DNA of 64,000 nucleotides from Chelativorans sp. ZYF759 (GCF_012911015.1 NZ_WVVV01000003.1:62480-126479), one strand, 5' to 3'. Numbered from the stretch's first letter, positions 52,392 through 61,900 are shown. The notes: generated by a model not told the origin, from the sequence alone. Numbers and translations are program-made.

Positions 52392-52616
52392 TCAGGGGTC
52401 TTGTCTTGGTTGTGCAGCCACTGTGAAGCTATGCGACTTCCCACCACTAATCAGGATTTGACGCTTCCCGCCGCCCTGTATGCGGCAAGAGACACGATAC
52501 TCGAAAAAACCGTGGTCCAGGCCGGACACAAGCAATTTCCCTATGTGTGCCAATGCGGCCTGGAGTTGGCCTTCGTCGTAGTGCTGCCGCGCTGTCGGCG
52601 TCGTACGTTCATCCAT
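52392..52616 (-). CDS. Small hypothetical protein of the recombinase-proximal cluster
   Basis: A 74-residue protein (MDERTTPTARQHYDEGQLQA at the start; GFFEYRVSCRIQGGGKRQIL with a beta-rich end). No family recognised. GGAGGA stands 7 bases before ATG 52616, and its start is one base from the previous gene's stop, so it is part of an operon with the two genes upstream. Confidence 0.65.
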   Translation of the reverse strand: MDERTTPTARQHYDEGQLQAALAHIGKLLVSGLDHGFFEYRVSCRIQGGGKRQILISGGKSHSFTVAAQPRQDP

Positions 52617-52617
52617 G

Positions 52618-52818
52618 CTAGGGTCCTCCCGAGGGAGGAAGGTTGTCATTTGCGGGGGAGAGTTGCCCCCGGCGATACCTGCCAGCCATTTCGCCCATGT
52701 GCCGCGCATCCATCACCCACATCCGACGATTTGTCGCGTTTGTGGCTTTGCGCAGGCGCCGCGCGACACGAATTGGCCGCTTCTGGCCGACGGTTCTAGG
52801 CACGGACTTCACCTCCAT
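52618..52818 (-). CDS. Small basic hypothetical protein
   Basis: A 66-residue, strongly basic protein (RPIRVARRLRKATNATNRRM in the middle) ending SPANDNLPPSGGP. The NDN-type tail recurs in the 87-residue neighbour (VAANDN, VNDN). Possibly nucleic-acid binding, by charge alone. Its ATG lies 23 bases inside the end of the preceding gene, a coupled overlap. Nothing else supports it, so it could be a chance frame. Confidence 0.55.
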   Translation of the reverse strand: MEVKSVPRTVGQKRPIRVARRLRKATNATNRRMWVMDARHMGEMAGRYRRGQLSPANDNLPPSGGP

Positions 52819-53245
52819 TACCCTCGAGCCCTGGATCCACGCGAACCGGGCGCATGGCCCGTCTGGCGTCGTAGTCAATGGCCCTGTACAGTTCGGCTCC
52901 GTCTGCGGGCGCTATGTTGAGTCTTGAAATGAGCGTCGCCTGCTGGCTGGCCGCGATCTCGTCTTCATCGAGCCGGGAGAGGCCAGGACGCGTATGTCCC
53001 GATCGCTCTCCAATATTGGCACGGAGATCAGGCCAGTGGCGGTATCCGTTCATTATGGCAACGATATCGAGCGCTCGGCGATGATTGAGGTCAATGCCCA
53101 GCTGCCGGGCCCGTCGTTTCAAAGTCTTGGCCATCTTCTTTGGTAGGGTGTCAGTCCGAAACCACACCCGCCCCGGCATCCCGTTGCCAAAAGAGGGCCG
53201 CTGTGGACCATCAGGCGGGCTAGGGTTTCTCTGTACGTCAAACAT
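52796..53245 (-). CDS. Hypothetical protein with a short helical domain like the glyoxalase-related family
   Basis: A 149-residue protein. Residues about 34-80 (LPKKMAKTLKRRARQLGIDL, NHRRALDIVAIMNGYRHWPD) fit a small helical module found on plasmids and islands and named glyoxalase-related only for its occasional fusions; the pattern is basic, then LxHxxALxxxAxxxGxxxWxxL. The remainder is unassigned. A GGGAGCAGGAG site supports ATG 53245. It is the first gene of the four-gene cluster leading towards the recombinase. Confidence 0.68.
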   Translation of the reverse strand: MFDVQRNPSPPDGPQRPSFGNGMPGRVWFRTDTLPKKMAKTLKRRARQLGIDLNHRRALDIVAIMNGYRHWPDLRANIGERSGHTRPGLSRLDEDEIAASQQATLISRLNIAPADGAELYRAIDYDARRAMRPVRVDPGLEGNGGEVRA

Positions 53246-53738
53246 TCTCCTGCTCCCTTGTTCTCCGTCTCCGCTTTGGTCCTGTTGTCTCAGGCCCGTG
53301 GCTAGCTCGGCTGGCTCAACTGCCTAGCTCGACATCTCTGGCCGGTTATGAATGCAGCCTTTTTCTAGTTTCGCAACCCCATCACATGGATCGTTGTTTT
53401 CATGGAGCTCATGATCTAAAGCCAAAATGCAACTTTTAGGCGTCTAAATCTGACAACCATAACAATAGGCAGATAGGATCACTTATTTCATACTGAATCC
53501 TTCAACCAAGCATTCTTGAGCGTGACCGAATTCTTCGCACTCCATGCGGTTTCGGGAGCGATCATAGGATTATGGTCTTATCGAATCCTTTGGGGAGAGT
53601 CCGACAAAGGATTCAATGAGCCAAATTCAAGCCAGGATCGAATGTCGCGTGGCCCGCGAAGGCGGTGATCGGCATTTTGCAGATAGGCCATCGCGAATCC
53701 TTGACGTGGCGTCTGCATGCGCACGGGTAACAGCAGCC
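53246..53738. other. AT-rich non-coding stretch between two minus-strand operons
   Basis: Nearly 500 bases with no supported gene and a composition unlike the GC-rich flanks. It should contain the promoter of the small-gene/recombinase cluster (near its left end) and the end of the FtsH-like operon. It holds the GAATCC repeats listed separately and several TTTT/AAAA tracts. An origin of transfer or a small RNA would fit here, but I have no direct sign of either. Confidence 0.5.
53583..53614. repeat. Inverted repeat GAATCCTTT / AAAGGATTC
   Basis: Perfect 9-bp arms (53583-53591 and 53606-53614) separated by 14 bases. Further GAATCCTT copies occur at about 53505 and 53695 (GAATCCTTGA), so the same short word appears four times within 200 bases. 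It looks like a cluster of protein binding sites rather than a terminator. Confidence 0.55.
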
Positions 53739-55787
53739 TCATTCGCAACCCCTCTCGGGCGCATTTGACGCCCTGGTTGTAGAATTTTTCTTGTCCGTCT
53801 GTTCTCTGGACCGTCGTTTTTGCCCCTCCGCTACTATGCTCTTAGGTTCTGATCGGTCGCCGATCAGCGCGACCACTTCTCTCCGCGATGGTTTCAGCAG
53901 GTTGTCGATGTCCTCTGAGGAGAGGAGCCTGGTTGCCAGGAGGGCCTCTGCCAGAACCATGGCATCACGACGCCGCTCTCTGATAACGACGCGTGCCCTT
54001 TCCATCTGCTCGGCAAGGACCTTTTCCACCCGGTCACGAAGGCCAAAGGAGGTGTGAAGTGTCGTCAGCAGGTCGAGTTCCTGGTCAAAGGCGAGCAAGG
54101 CGAGACCTTGCCCAAGTCCGTATGACGCCTCGAGCTGGACGGCAATCATGGTGGCCTGGTGGAGATCGCTGCCCGGCGCTCCACCGCCGCTGGCCGAGCG
54201 GTCGCCCAGGATGATCTCCTCGGCAGCAAGGCCGCCCAGGCGCACGCAAAGTCGATCGAGGAGCTGGTCGGCCGTCCTTTCCCAGAGGGAATTCTCGCGA
54301 ATCCGCACGCCGCCGGCAGCACTATAGCCGGGCCTCATCTCGGTCTCGTGCCTGATTTCCACGGACTGAACATTCAGCCCCAGCGCCAGCGCGACAACGA
54401 CGTGCCCCGCTTCATGAATGGCAGCTCGGCGAAGCATGGCTTCGGGAAGCCGCGCCAACGGCGGCAATGCGGCCTGGAGATCATCGATCGACAGGTCCCT
54501 GCGCGCTCGCCGCGCCCTGCGGCGGCCATCACGTACGATCTGCTCGAGGTCGGCGCCGCTCCTGCCCTCTGTACGGGCAGCGACGGCGGACAAGTTTGCA
54601 CCGTCAAGGTCGCCACAGAGGTGCCAGCGCAGGATTCCCTCGCGTGCCTTGGCGTCCGGAAGGGGGATGACCACATGCCTGTCGAGCCGGCCGGGTCGCA
54701 ACATCGCGGCGTCGATCCGGCTAGGATGATTGGTTGCACCCACCACGACAACGCCCTCGACCTTGTCCGCGCCGTCGACGCACTCGAGCAGCGCGGCGAT
54801 GACCTCCGTGCAGTACTGCCGGTGGCGGTCATCGAGTGTCTCGCGGTCGCCCAGCGCATCGAGTTCGTCAAGAAACACGATGGCGGGTACGCTACTGCGC
54901 GCCTCATCGAAGGCACCGCGCATGGCCTTGAGCATGTCGCCAAGATGGCCTCGGGCCTGCCAGCGGCCGATGGAGCCGAGCACCAGATGCGCGCCGCAGC
55001 TGCCAGCAAGCGCCTTGGCGAAAGTCGTCTTTCCCGTGCCGGGCGGCCCGCTCACGAGAACGCCGCGGTCGACATGCGACCATGGTATCCTGCCGGCCCT
55101 CCAGTCAGCCAGATCCTGCGCGAGGTCCAGGCCCCATTCCCCTGCCTCGCCAAGGCCGTGCAGATGCTCAAGGCGGATCGCGGTTTCCCGGGGCTTGCTC
55201 TCTTCAGGCTGAGGGACAGCCAGAATACGCATCGCCTCCAGGGAGCGGCGTAACGGTCGCCCTCTCCTAAGCATGAGGCTGGTGAGCGCCAGCGGCATGG
55301 CTGCGATCTCTGCGGCCTCCTGCGCTGTCGCTGTCTGGCCGAGACACAGCCTGATCGCCGCCTCCACGTGACGGACGTCCGGACGGTCCAACTCGATGAC
55401 CGCGTCGGCCCCATGACTCAGTTCAGTGGGAATTTCCATTCGGTGTCGCACAAGCACGATGGCGCGCTCGAACCGAAAAACCGCTGCCGCATCCGCGCCT
55501 GTAAATCGCTTGCGCCACTCGTCGGCCCAGGACGTCAGGAGCAGCGTGTCGGTGTCGCCGAAACGTCGCTCGTAATACCGTCTACCCTCAAGGGCCAACT
55601 TGGCCGCCTTGCCATAAGACTCGGTATCGGCTTCCGGAGGCAGGACCAGCACCAGCACTATCGGACCATCCCGACGCAGCTGCGGCTGCCCCCGACACGC
55701 CTTCATGATCGAGCACCAGGCCAGGAAGCGGCCGACAGACTTGGTCAGTGTCGTGCGCATCCTGGCCGTCATCTTGCTGCTGCTCAT
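53739..55787 (-). CDS. Soluble FtsH-like AAA ATPase / M41 zinc metalloprotease
   Basis: A 682-residue AAA protease. Residues 1-200 form a unique N-terminal domain without FtsH's membrane helices. The AAA module has Walker A GPPGTGKTT (247-255), Walker B IVFLDELDALGDRE (303-316), sensor 1 VVGATNHPSRID and the second region of homology LRPGRLDRHVVIP with arginine fingers. The peptidase domain has the zinc motif HEAGH (458-462), and GSDLHQATMIAV gives the likely third ligand. Expected: ATP-driven unfolding and proteolysis of cytosolic substrates. CGGAGG precedes ATG 55787, which overlaps the upstream gene's stop (ATGA). It is the last gene of a three-gene operon on the island. Confidence 0.9.
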   Translation of the reverse strand: MSSSKMTARMRTTLTKSVGRFLAWCSIMKACRGQPQLRRDGPIVLVLVLPPEADTESYGKAAKLALEGRRYYERRFGDTDTLLLTSWADEWRKRFTGADAAAVFRFERAIVLVRHRMEIPTELSHGADAVIELDRPDVRHVEAAIRLCLGQTATAQEAAEIAAMPLALTSLMLRRGRPLRRSLEAMRILAVPQPEESKPRETAIRLEHLHGLGEAGEWGLDLAQDLADWRAGRIPWSHVDRGVLVSGPPGTGKTTFAKALAGSCGAHLVLGSIGRWQARGHLGDMLKAMRGAFDEARSSVPAIVFLDELDALGDRETLDDRHRQYCTEVIAALLECVDGADKVEGVVVVGATNHPSRIDAAMLRPGRLDRHVVIPLPDAKAREGILRWHLCGDLDGANLSAVAARTEGRSGADLEQIVRDGRRRARRARRDLSIDDLQAALPPLARLPEAMLRRAAIHEAGHVVVALALGLNVQSVEIRHETEMRPGYSAAGGVRIRENSLWERTADQLLDRLCVRLGGLAAEEIILGDRSASGGGAPGSDLHQATMIAVQLEASYGLGQGLALLAFDQELDLLTTLHTSFGLRDRVEKVLAEQMERARVVIRERRRDAMVLAEALLATRLLSSEDIDNLLKPSRREVVALIGDRSEPKSIVAEGQKRRSREQTDKKNSTTRASNAPERGCE

Positions 55788-56269
55788 TTCGGCCTCCGCG
55801 CATCGGGAAGAATCTGGCTGTCGAGAAGGCCGAGATCGACGAGCCAGTCGGCGATCACCCAACACGCCGGTTCGCGCGCGAGCAGTTGGCGGAAGAGCAG
55901 CTCAACGACGACGTCGGGAAGCGATGCCCCTATTGGCCTGACCATGCGCACGAGGCGGATCACCATGCCGACCACGATGGCGGGATCCTCAAGCGGAGCG
56001 ATGGCGCAGTCACAGGACGAAATGGAGCCCTGCTTTGACAGCTCGATGCAGCCGGGCGCATGGCCGAGCGCGGCGAGCAGTTCCGGTGTGCCGCGCAGAG
56101 GCCGCGGTGCCACGGTGGGCATTGGTGGTGGCAGGATTCGAGACCCACCTTCGGAAGGAGGAATTGGCGTCGTGGCGGTCGGATCAGGACGCTCATGAAG
56201 GTGCTGCCTTGTGCGCATCCAATCTGTCCGGAGACGCCGGGGTGAAGACCTTGGTTTACCTGGTGACAT
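55784..56269 (-). CDS. Unknown protein, middle gene of the nuclease/AAA-protease operon
   Basis: A 161-residue protein. The first 60 residues are Pro/Arg-rich and look disordered; the rest is a compact hydrophobic helical domain (CIELSKQGSISSCDCAIAPL; VVGMVIRLVRMVRPIGASLP; LLAREPACWVIADWLVDLGL). No known family. It could be an adaptor or substrate of the AAA protease, whose start overlaps its stop by 4 bases (inference). ATG 56269 has a GGGAGAG site; a shorter start at 56218 is possible. Confidence 0.65.
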   Translation of the reverse strand: MSPGKPRSSPRRLRTDWMRTRQHLHERPDPTATTPIPPSEGGSRILPPPMPTVAPRPLRGTPELLAALGHAPGCIELSKQGSISSCDCAIAPLEDPAIVVGMVIRLVRMVRPIGASLPDVVVELLFRQLLAREPACWVIADWLVDLGLLDSQILPDARRPK

Positions 56270-56362
56270 GGCATGGCTCTCCCGTGCATCGGGCGCCTCG
56301 GCGCCGATGCCAGATGTGATTTTGAAGGATTCACGAACCGGCGATCAGCTCGCCGGCGGGCG

Positions 56363-57349
56363 TCAGTGCGTGCGTCGCAGGCGCGCGAAACCGAAACGGG
56401 TATCCTGGTCCGGACGCGGCATTGGAACCACACGACCATGCCATGGCGCTTCGGCCGCCAAAGGATTCGACGTACCCGCCGCAACACCTTCAGAGAGCCG
56501 TGTAGACGCCAATGGGTCCTCCTGCTGGCGTCTGGACGTCGATTCTAAAACGTCACGGCAGCGCCGTTCTAGCTCGGCCTGGACCAGTCGGGAAAACATT
56601 GCCCGGAGCCACCTGATGGAGTCGGCGGCGCCATCCACCTCGATGAGATCATCGATCTCGGAAAGCCCGAAGACGCCTCTCGGATGATCCGACATCTCGT
56701 CGGAGCCGTCGATGATGGCGGCGGTTACCTCGACCAGCATCGGACCCTGTCGTTCGGCCAGCCATCCGGACGCGATGGAGGAGACCGCCAGCATCCGGAA
56801 TCGCAGCCGGTCGATTTCGCCCTCGCGATATGAGGACAAGCTGCGCTTGACGTCGATCACCATTCCGGTGTGTCGACGCCGATGGGCGATGAAGAGATCG
56901 GGGGTGTAGGTCTGGGAGGTATGCACCTCGGAGGGCAGCCTGATGCCCCTGATGCTCTCAGGCAGGTTCCTCTTCAGAAGCTCAACTGCCGAGGGAACGA
57001 TCGGCAGGGGCTGGACCGGCAGGACCTTCAAGTCAGGGTTGGTGCCGGCCAAATAAGATATGGCTAGTTCCAGCAGCCTTCCTTCCTGGTAGACGCTGGA
57101 TCGCAGCAGCGAAAACAATTCGGCATAGGAGCCGAAGGTGTCGTCGGGTCTGGCCTCCGCTGCGAGTGCTGCTGACATCGCCCTGTGGGCAAGCTCATCG
57201 AGCCCCGTGTCCGGAGGCGGTGGCCGGGAGGCACCGCTGCCTTTGCTTCGGATGACATCCTCTCGGGTCGGCGCTCCTTGTCGATGCCATCTGTGTTGGC
57301 CGGTTCGTTCCCCTTCCGCTGAAGGAGAGATGCTTCTATCAGTCGTCAT
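56363..57349 (-). CDS. PD-(D/E)XK nuclease-like protein, first gene of the operon
   Basis: A 328-residue protein without a named family. Its centre reads YTPDLFIAHRRRHTGMVIDV followed by KRS: Pro150-Asp151, then Asp166-Val-Lys168, the classical PD-(D/E)XK spacing with a hydrophobic strand before the second acid. Glu94 in LLELAISYL may be the helix-A acid. The first 60 residues and last 60 are low-complexity and probably flexible. It may be a DNA-targeting effector working with the downstream AAA protease; that is inference. It starts at ATG 57349 with an AGGAG site 10 bases upstream; 93 bases separate it from the next gene. Confidence 0.7.
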   Translation of the reverse strand: MTTDRSISPSAEGERTGQHRWHRQGAPTREDVIRSKGSGASRPPPPDTGLDELAHRAMSAALAAEARPDDTFGSYAELFSLLRSSVYQEGRLLELAISYLAGTNPDLKVLPVQPLPIVPSAVELLKRNLPESIRGIRLPSEVHTSQTYTPDLFIAHRRRHTGMVIDVKRSLSSYREGEIDRLRFRMLAVSSIASGWLAERQGPMLVEVTAAIIDGSDEMSDHPRGVFGLSEIDDLIEVDGAADSIRWLRAMFSRLVQAELERRCRDVLESTSRRQQEDPLASTRLSEGVAAGTSNPLAAEAPWHGRVVPMPRPDQDTRFGFARLRRTH

Positions 57350-57683
57350 AGCCCAACGCTCCTATCCGAGTTCTTGGGTCAGGCCTTCGTCTGGTGTACC
57401 AGCACCGGGCGGAGGCCGATTTCGATTGCGCTCCCCTCGGGAAGCCGCGCCAACCGATCGGGATCTGCTACAGATCTCAAGGCGCCTGGCGCCGGTATGG
57501 TTAATTCACCCCTCCTGCCTGCCGGTCCACGTGGTTTCGATATGGCTGAAGCAATCCCAACTCGCGAAGGTGAGAATACGCCATGATTGACGACCATGAG
57601 TCTGCACTGCATCCCGAGTTGATCACCCGCCCCTTGACTCTGTGAATTCTTCCTCATTCTGATTTGGAGGTTGAAACTGAAGG
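57350..57683. other. Divergent intergenic region between the nuclease-like operon and the HNH gene
   Basis: 334 bases between two outward-facing genes. A TTGACT box (57634-57639) with a weak -10-like TTCTGA 17 bases on points to the HNH gene, and GGAGG (57665-57669) lies before its ATG at a long spacing. Leftward promoter elements are not clear. The plus-strand frames here have no ribosome binding site and atypical composition. Confidence 0.45.
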
Positions 57684-58649
57684 ATGCATGATCGACTGGT
57701 GCGATATTGGTGGGTCAATCATGCGCAGACGGTGCGCCAGGAAATCGCAGGAGGCTATCTCTGGTCTCCCGTCACCGAGGCCAATGGTGCGCGCAGTCGC
57801 TTCTACGACAATATGCGACTGGCCGGGCCAGGGGACATCGTCCTGTCCTATGCGGACGCCCGAGTCGGGAGAGTCGGCATTGTCGCCGACTTCGCGATCA
57901 GCGCGCCCAAGCCGGAGGAGTTCGGATCAATTGGCGCCTATTGGAACTCGGTGGGATGGCTGCTGCCAGTCCACTGGCTTGAGAGCGCGCTGTCAGTCCG
58001 TCCCAAGGACTTCCTCTCTCAACTAGCTCCACTCCTGCCAGCCTCGCACTCACCGATACAGCCACGGACTGGCAACGGCAATCAGAAGGCCTATTTGACA
58101 GAGGTCGACCGCACTGTGATCGACGTCATCTTGGAAGCTGCAGAACTGCGCCTGTCCGACCTCTTCACCACGCCGAGCAACACACTATCCGATTTCGCGG
58201 CTACGCTCGATGACCTGGTGGAGCGGCGCATCCTGGAGGATAAGTCGCTAGACCAGACCGTCCGCGAACAGTTGACCCGAGCGCGCCGTGGCCAAGGTTT
58301 GTTCCGGAAACGAGTTCTCGACGTCGAGCCGGTCTGCCGGATCACTGGCATTGAGAAACCCAACCTGCTTGTCGCGAGCCACATCAAGCCTTGGCGAGCT
58401 TGCGGCACAGCCGTGGAACGGCTGGATGGCTTCAACGGCCTGATGCTGGCACCGCACGCGGACTTCCTCTTCGACCGCGGACTGATTGGATTCGAGGACG
58501 ACGGCCGCCCGCTCTTCTCGTCGCGGCTCGAAGACGCGGACGCTGCCAAGCTCGGACTTCACACAGTTCAGCGGCCGCCCCCAAGGCCGTTTCGTAATGA
58601 AAGCAGAGCCTATTTCCAGCACCACCGCAGCGCCGTTTATCTGCCCTGA
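57684..58649 (+). CDS. EVE-like / HNH restriction-type endonuclease
   Basis: A 321-residue protein of a widespread two-domain family. The N-terminal part (RLVRYWWVNHAQTVRQEIAG; FYDNMRLAGPGDIVLSYADA) is EVE/PUA-like, a fold that in related enzymes reads modified bases. A linker (about 140-200) leads to RARRGQGLFRKRV and the HNH nuclease: CRITGIEKPNLLVASHIKPW with the catalytic His233, then ERLDGFNGLMLAPHADFLFD and FDRGLIGFEDDG. EVE-HNH proteins include modification-dependent restriction enzymes, so it may cut phage DNA with altered cytosines. No methylase partner is adjacent, which fits that mode. Confidence 0.88.
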   Translation: MHDRLVRYWWVNHAQTVRQEIAGGYLWSPVTEANGARSRFYDNMRLAGPGDIVLSYADARVGRVGIVADFAISAPKPEEFGSIGAYWNSVGWLLPVHWLESALSVRPKDFLSQLAPLLPASHSPIQPRTGNGNQKAYLTEVDRTVIDVILEAAELRLSDLFTTPSNTLSDFAATLDDLVERRILEDKSLDQTVREQLTRARRGQGLFRKRVLDVEPVCRITGIEKPNLLVASHIKPWRACGTAVERLDGFNGLMLAPHADFLFDRGLIGFEDDGRPLFSSRLEDADAAKLGLHTVQRPPPRPFRNESRAYFQHHRSAVYLP

Positions 58650-58673
58650 GAACCTCTTTCGAGAGTCTCTTAG

Positions 58674-58922
58674 CCTGAACTCGAGCGCTGCCTCCTCGAA
58701 GTGCGCGAGCACCGCGCCCGCATTGAGCAGCGCCGAGGGTCGCGCGCGGCAGATGGGCGGTCGCTTCGCGAGATCGTCTTCGAAGACGAGAAGACCCGGA
58801 TCGCAGCCGCCGCAGTTCTTTCCGCCCGCCTATCCGAACGCGATCTGCTCTTCGGCGCGAGGTCGCCACTAGTGTCGCTACCTGGGTCGAAGCCGGGGTG
58901 GGTGAGCGCCGATGAGCGCTAA
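58674..58922 (+). pseudogene. Possible remnant gene fragment between the HNH gene and the helicase
   Basis: The 58650-58977 gap has one plausible coding trace on the plus strand: after a TAG at 58671 the frame reads PELERCLLEVREHRARIEQR, continues helical and charged through EDEKTRIAAAAVLSARLSER, and stops at 58922. It has no good start (GTG 58701 lacks a site), so it looks like the 3' end of a deleted gene or chance. The opposite-strand frame is Arg-rich noise. Confidence 0.3.
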
Positions 58923-58977
58923 GGGCAGCGCCGCGCTGGTTCGCCTCGCTGGTGCTCCAGGCCCGAGCGTGAGTTTG

Positions 58978-61900
58978 TTATGCTCCGTTTCTCACGAGAT
59001 CGATGGCCGCCAGAGGCCGTCGAGCTAGCTCGAAGGTATCGACCAGAGCGACCTCGTCAGATATTCTGAGGCGCTCTCTCAGCCCTTCGAGAGACCAGAG
59101 AGGATGAACCACGACCGCCCAGCGCGTCCCGTCTCGGTCCACCGTAAAGCTTGGAAGCTTCAGGCTGCCGATCGACCGACGAAGACGCCCAGGGACATAG
59201 CTCTCCACCTCGTCCGCCATTGCGGCGGCCATCCGCGGCCAGTCCTCAAGTTCGAAATAATCGGAGAAGCGACCGTCCAGGCCGCACATGAAACCGGCGT
59301 CAGAAAAGGCACGCAGGTACGAGATCCCTAAGCGCCAGTCGAGCAGGCCGTGATAGTTCCGGTTGTCGTAACGCTGCAAACATAGATAGCACGACGTGTC
59401 GCAGGACTTCCGGTGATCGTGGGTGTCGCTCTTCGCCTCCAATGCGTTGCGCGGCCACGCGTCCCGATCGCTAAGCATGCTGCGGATCAGCAAAGGCACC
59501 GCACTAGCGCCCGTCTGCAGATGGCGGCAAAAGCCCGAGCCGTTGGCGAGGCTGTCAGCGATCTGGAGGAATGGTCTCATGCCGCCATCCTGTCCGCTGG
59601 CCGAGCGCGGCGCCAGAATCTCAAATTCTTCAGGGGCGACATCAAGATCCAGAGCGGCGCGCTGTACCACCATCTGGGTCGCACTTATGGCGGCCGCCCG
59701 GATGCTGGTGAGTTCCGGCCGGCGCTCGCCGAAGGGCGCGGAATCGATCTCCTTGATCCGCAGCGCCGAGTTAAGGCTGCGCGGCGAGATCTGGAGAGCG
59801 TTCGTTCTCTTCGAAGACGCGAGCCATCCGTGGACGAGCGGATCGCCCGACAGCGTGAAGCGACGATCGTCGACAAGATCGCCCTGAACAGCCTGGTCGA
59901 GCAGCACGGTATCGACCTCTTTGCCGAACACGCGCCGCTTCGGGAAGCCTCTGACGGGCTGCGTGTCGACGACTTCACGCACGGAAAAGCCGTAGGGTTC
60001 GCCCTCAGGGACTTCCGGTCCTGGATTGACGGTGTGGATTTCGGTCGCTTCCTGGAAGTAGACGTCGAAATTCCCGGTCGTATCCGGATCACGTAGCGTG
60101 CCGATGCTCGACAGCTTCAGGCTCCGGCGCCCTCCGACCCTGACGTCGTCCTGACGCGGGGAGAAGTCCGTGCGATATCCCGCCGGGCTTATGCATGCAC
60201 GCCGATTTGCCTCGTCGATAGACGAGCCGCAGACGGCGCATTCTGGAAGATCACGTTGCCAGTTGCCGCATGCAGAGCAGTAGCCGAGGACGTACCTGTC
60301 CTTGTACCAGTTGCCGTAGGGCTCGACGTCCGCTTCCTTTTGGAAGGAAAGATCGGGAAGCTCTCCGGTGAAGCCTACGGCGAGATGGCGCTCCTTGTCC
60401 CGGACGACCACGCTGCCGGGGGCGAAGTCGAAGATCGCCATGTCCTGATCGCGGTCGATCGTGTCCCAGCCATCAAATTCGCCGTTTCGCTCGCGATTCA
60501 TCTCGAGATAGAGATTTCGGCTGCGTGTGGGCATTCCGTAGAGCGGGAACAGGCCGGTCTCGGCCATTGCGGACGCCAACCCCGTGGTTTGGAAGCCGAA
60601 TTCCTCCTCCATGCCGGCGATGGCACCAAGGAGCGCGTCCCGAGAGACGATTTCCAGCAGACCATCCTCGTCCACCGAACATGAGGAGGCGAGAAGGCTC
60701 GCAAGCTTTCGACGAGCCTCGTCCGTTCGGCCCAAGGCATCCGAGAGGCGGCTCGGCCAATCGTCGTCGGAGGCGAAATAGGTGGAGCACTTCACGAACT
60801 CGCCGTGGAAGTCCCCCGGCACCAGATCGTCGCCCGCCCATTCGTCGCCTGCCTCTCCGCGCAGGAGGTCGAAGGCGGCTATCATCCAGAACTTTCGAAG
60901 AAGCCTCGCCGGGATGTCGGTCAACCCGTTGGTGAGGAAAGGCGGCGGCGGTGCGTCGCCGGTGATCGCGACAGGGTTCCGGAAGTAGTGCAGGTCGTGG
61001 GACCGGCTGCGGCAGACCGTAAAGACCGAGGAGAACGCCTGGCCACGGCGTCCCGCTCGGCCGACGCGCTGCTGATAATTGAACCGCTGCGGCGGCATGT
61101 TTGCCTGATAGACCGCTTGAAGGGCTCCGATGTCGACACCGACCTCCATCGTCGTCGTGACCGAGAGGAGGTCGATTTCGTGCGCGCTTCGCCTCAGATC
61201 GAAGGCGCCGGCACTCTCGCCTTCTCTGGTGACGAAGATCCCCTTGAACTGCTGGAGGCGTTCGCTCGGATCTCCGGTCTGGCCGGTCAGTTCCTGGCAG
61301 CGCAGGCGGAAGGGTTCACCCGCGCCCTTCATAGCACGGACGACGCGCGAGCCGAGGAAATTGGCGTCCCGCAGTTCATCGACTACGCCAGATGCCTTCT
61401 GCGTTAGAGGCTCCGCGCAGCGCGTGCATCGTCCGAAGCCCTTGTGGAGGTGAACTCTCGAGCACTTCTCGCAGCGCCAGAACGGATCGCCGGTACGCGT
61501 CGGGCGAAGGAACAGCTTGCGGACGTCGATCTTGCCGTTGCGATGACCGGCCGCGTCGATCTCCCGCAGGAACTCCTCCACCACGAGAGCAGCGGCCGCG
61601 TCAGTTCCGAAAATGGATCTCGAGAGTTCGCGAACGCGCTGGCTTCTCGCAACGTCCGGCCAGCTATCCCAAGGCTTGGCGTCCTCGACCTTCATGAACC
61701 GGTTCGGCACGATCCTGTACGCATCTCCGAACATCCGGAGCAATGCGTCCTTGCGGTCCAATTCGTCCGTGTAGGCTTGCATCCCGTAGAAGCTCGGCCA
61801 GCCGAGTCCGGTCTCCTCGATCGCGAAGTAGGTCTTGCTGAACAGGAGGTCCGTGGCTTCCGGGCTTTGCTGAAGCTCGAGTTGCGAGCGAGCGTCATCG

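Noticed and set aside
58432-58869. A 145-residue minus-strand frame opposite the end of the HNH gene
   Set aside because: Arg-rich shadow; the HNH frame on the other strand has conserved catalytic motifs.
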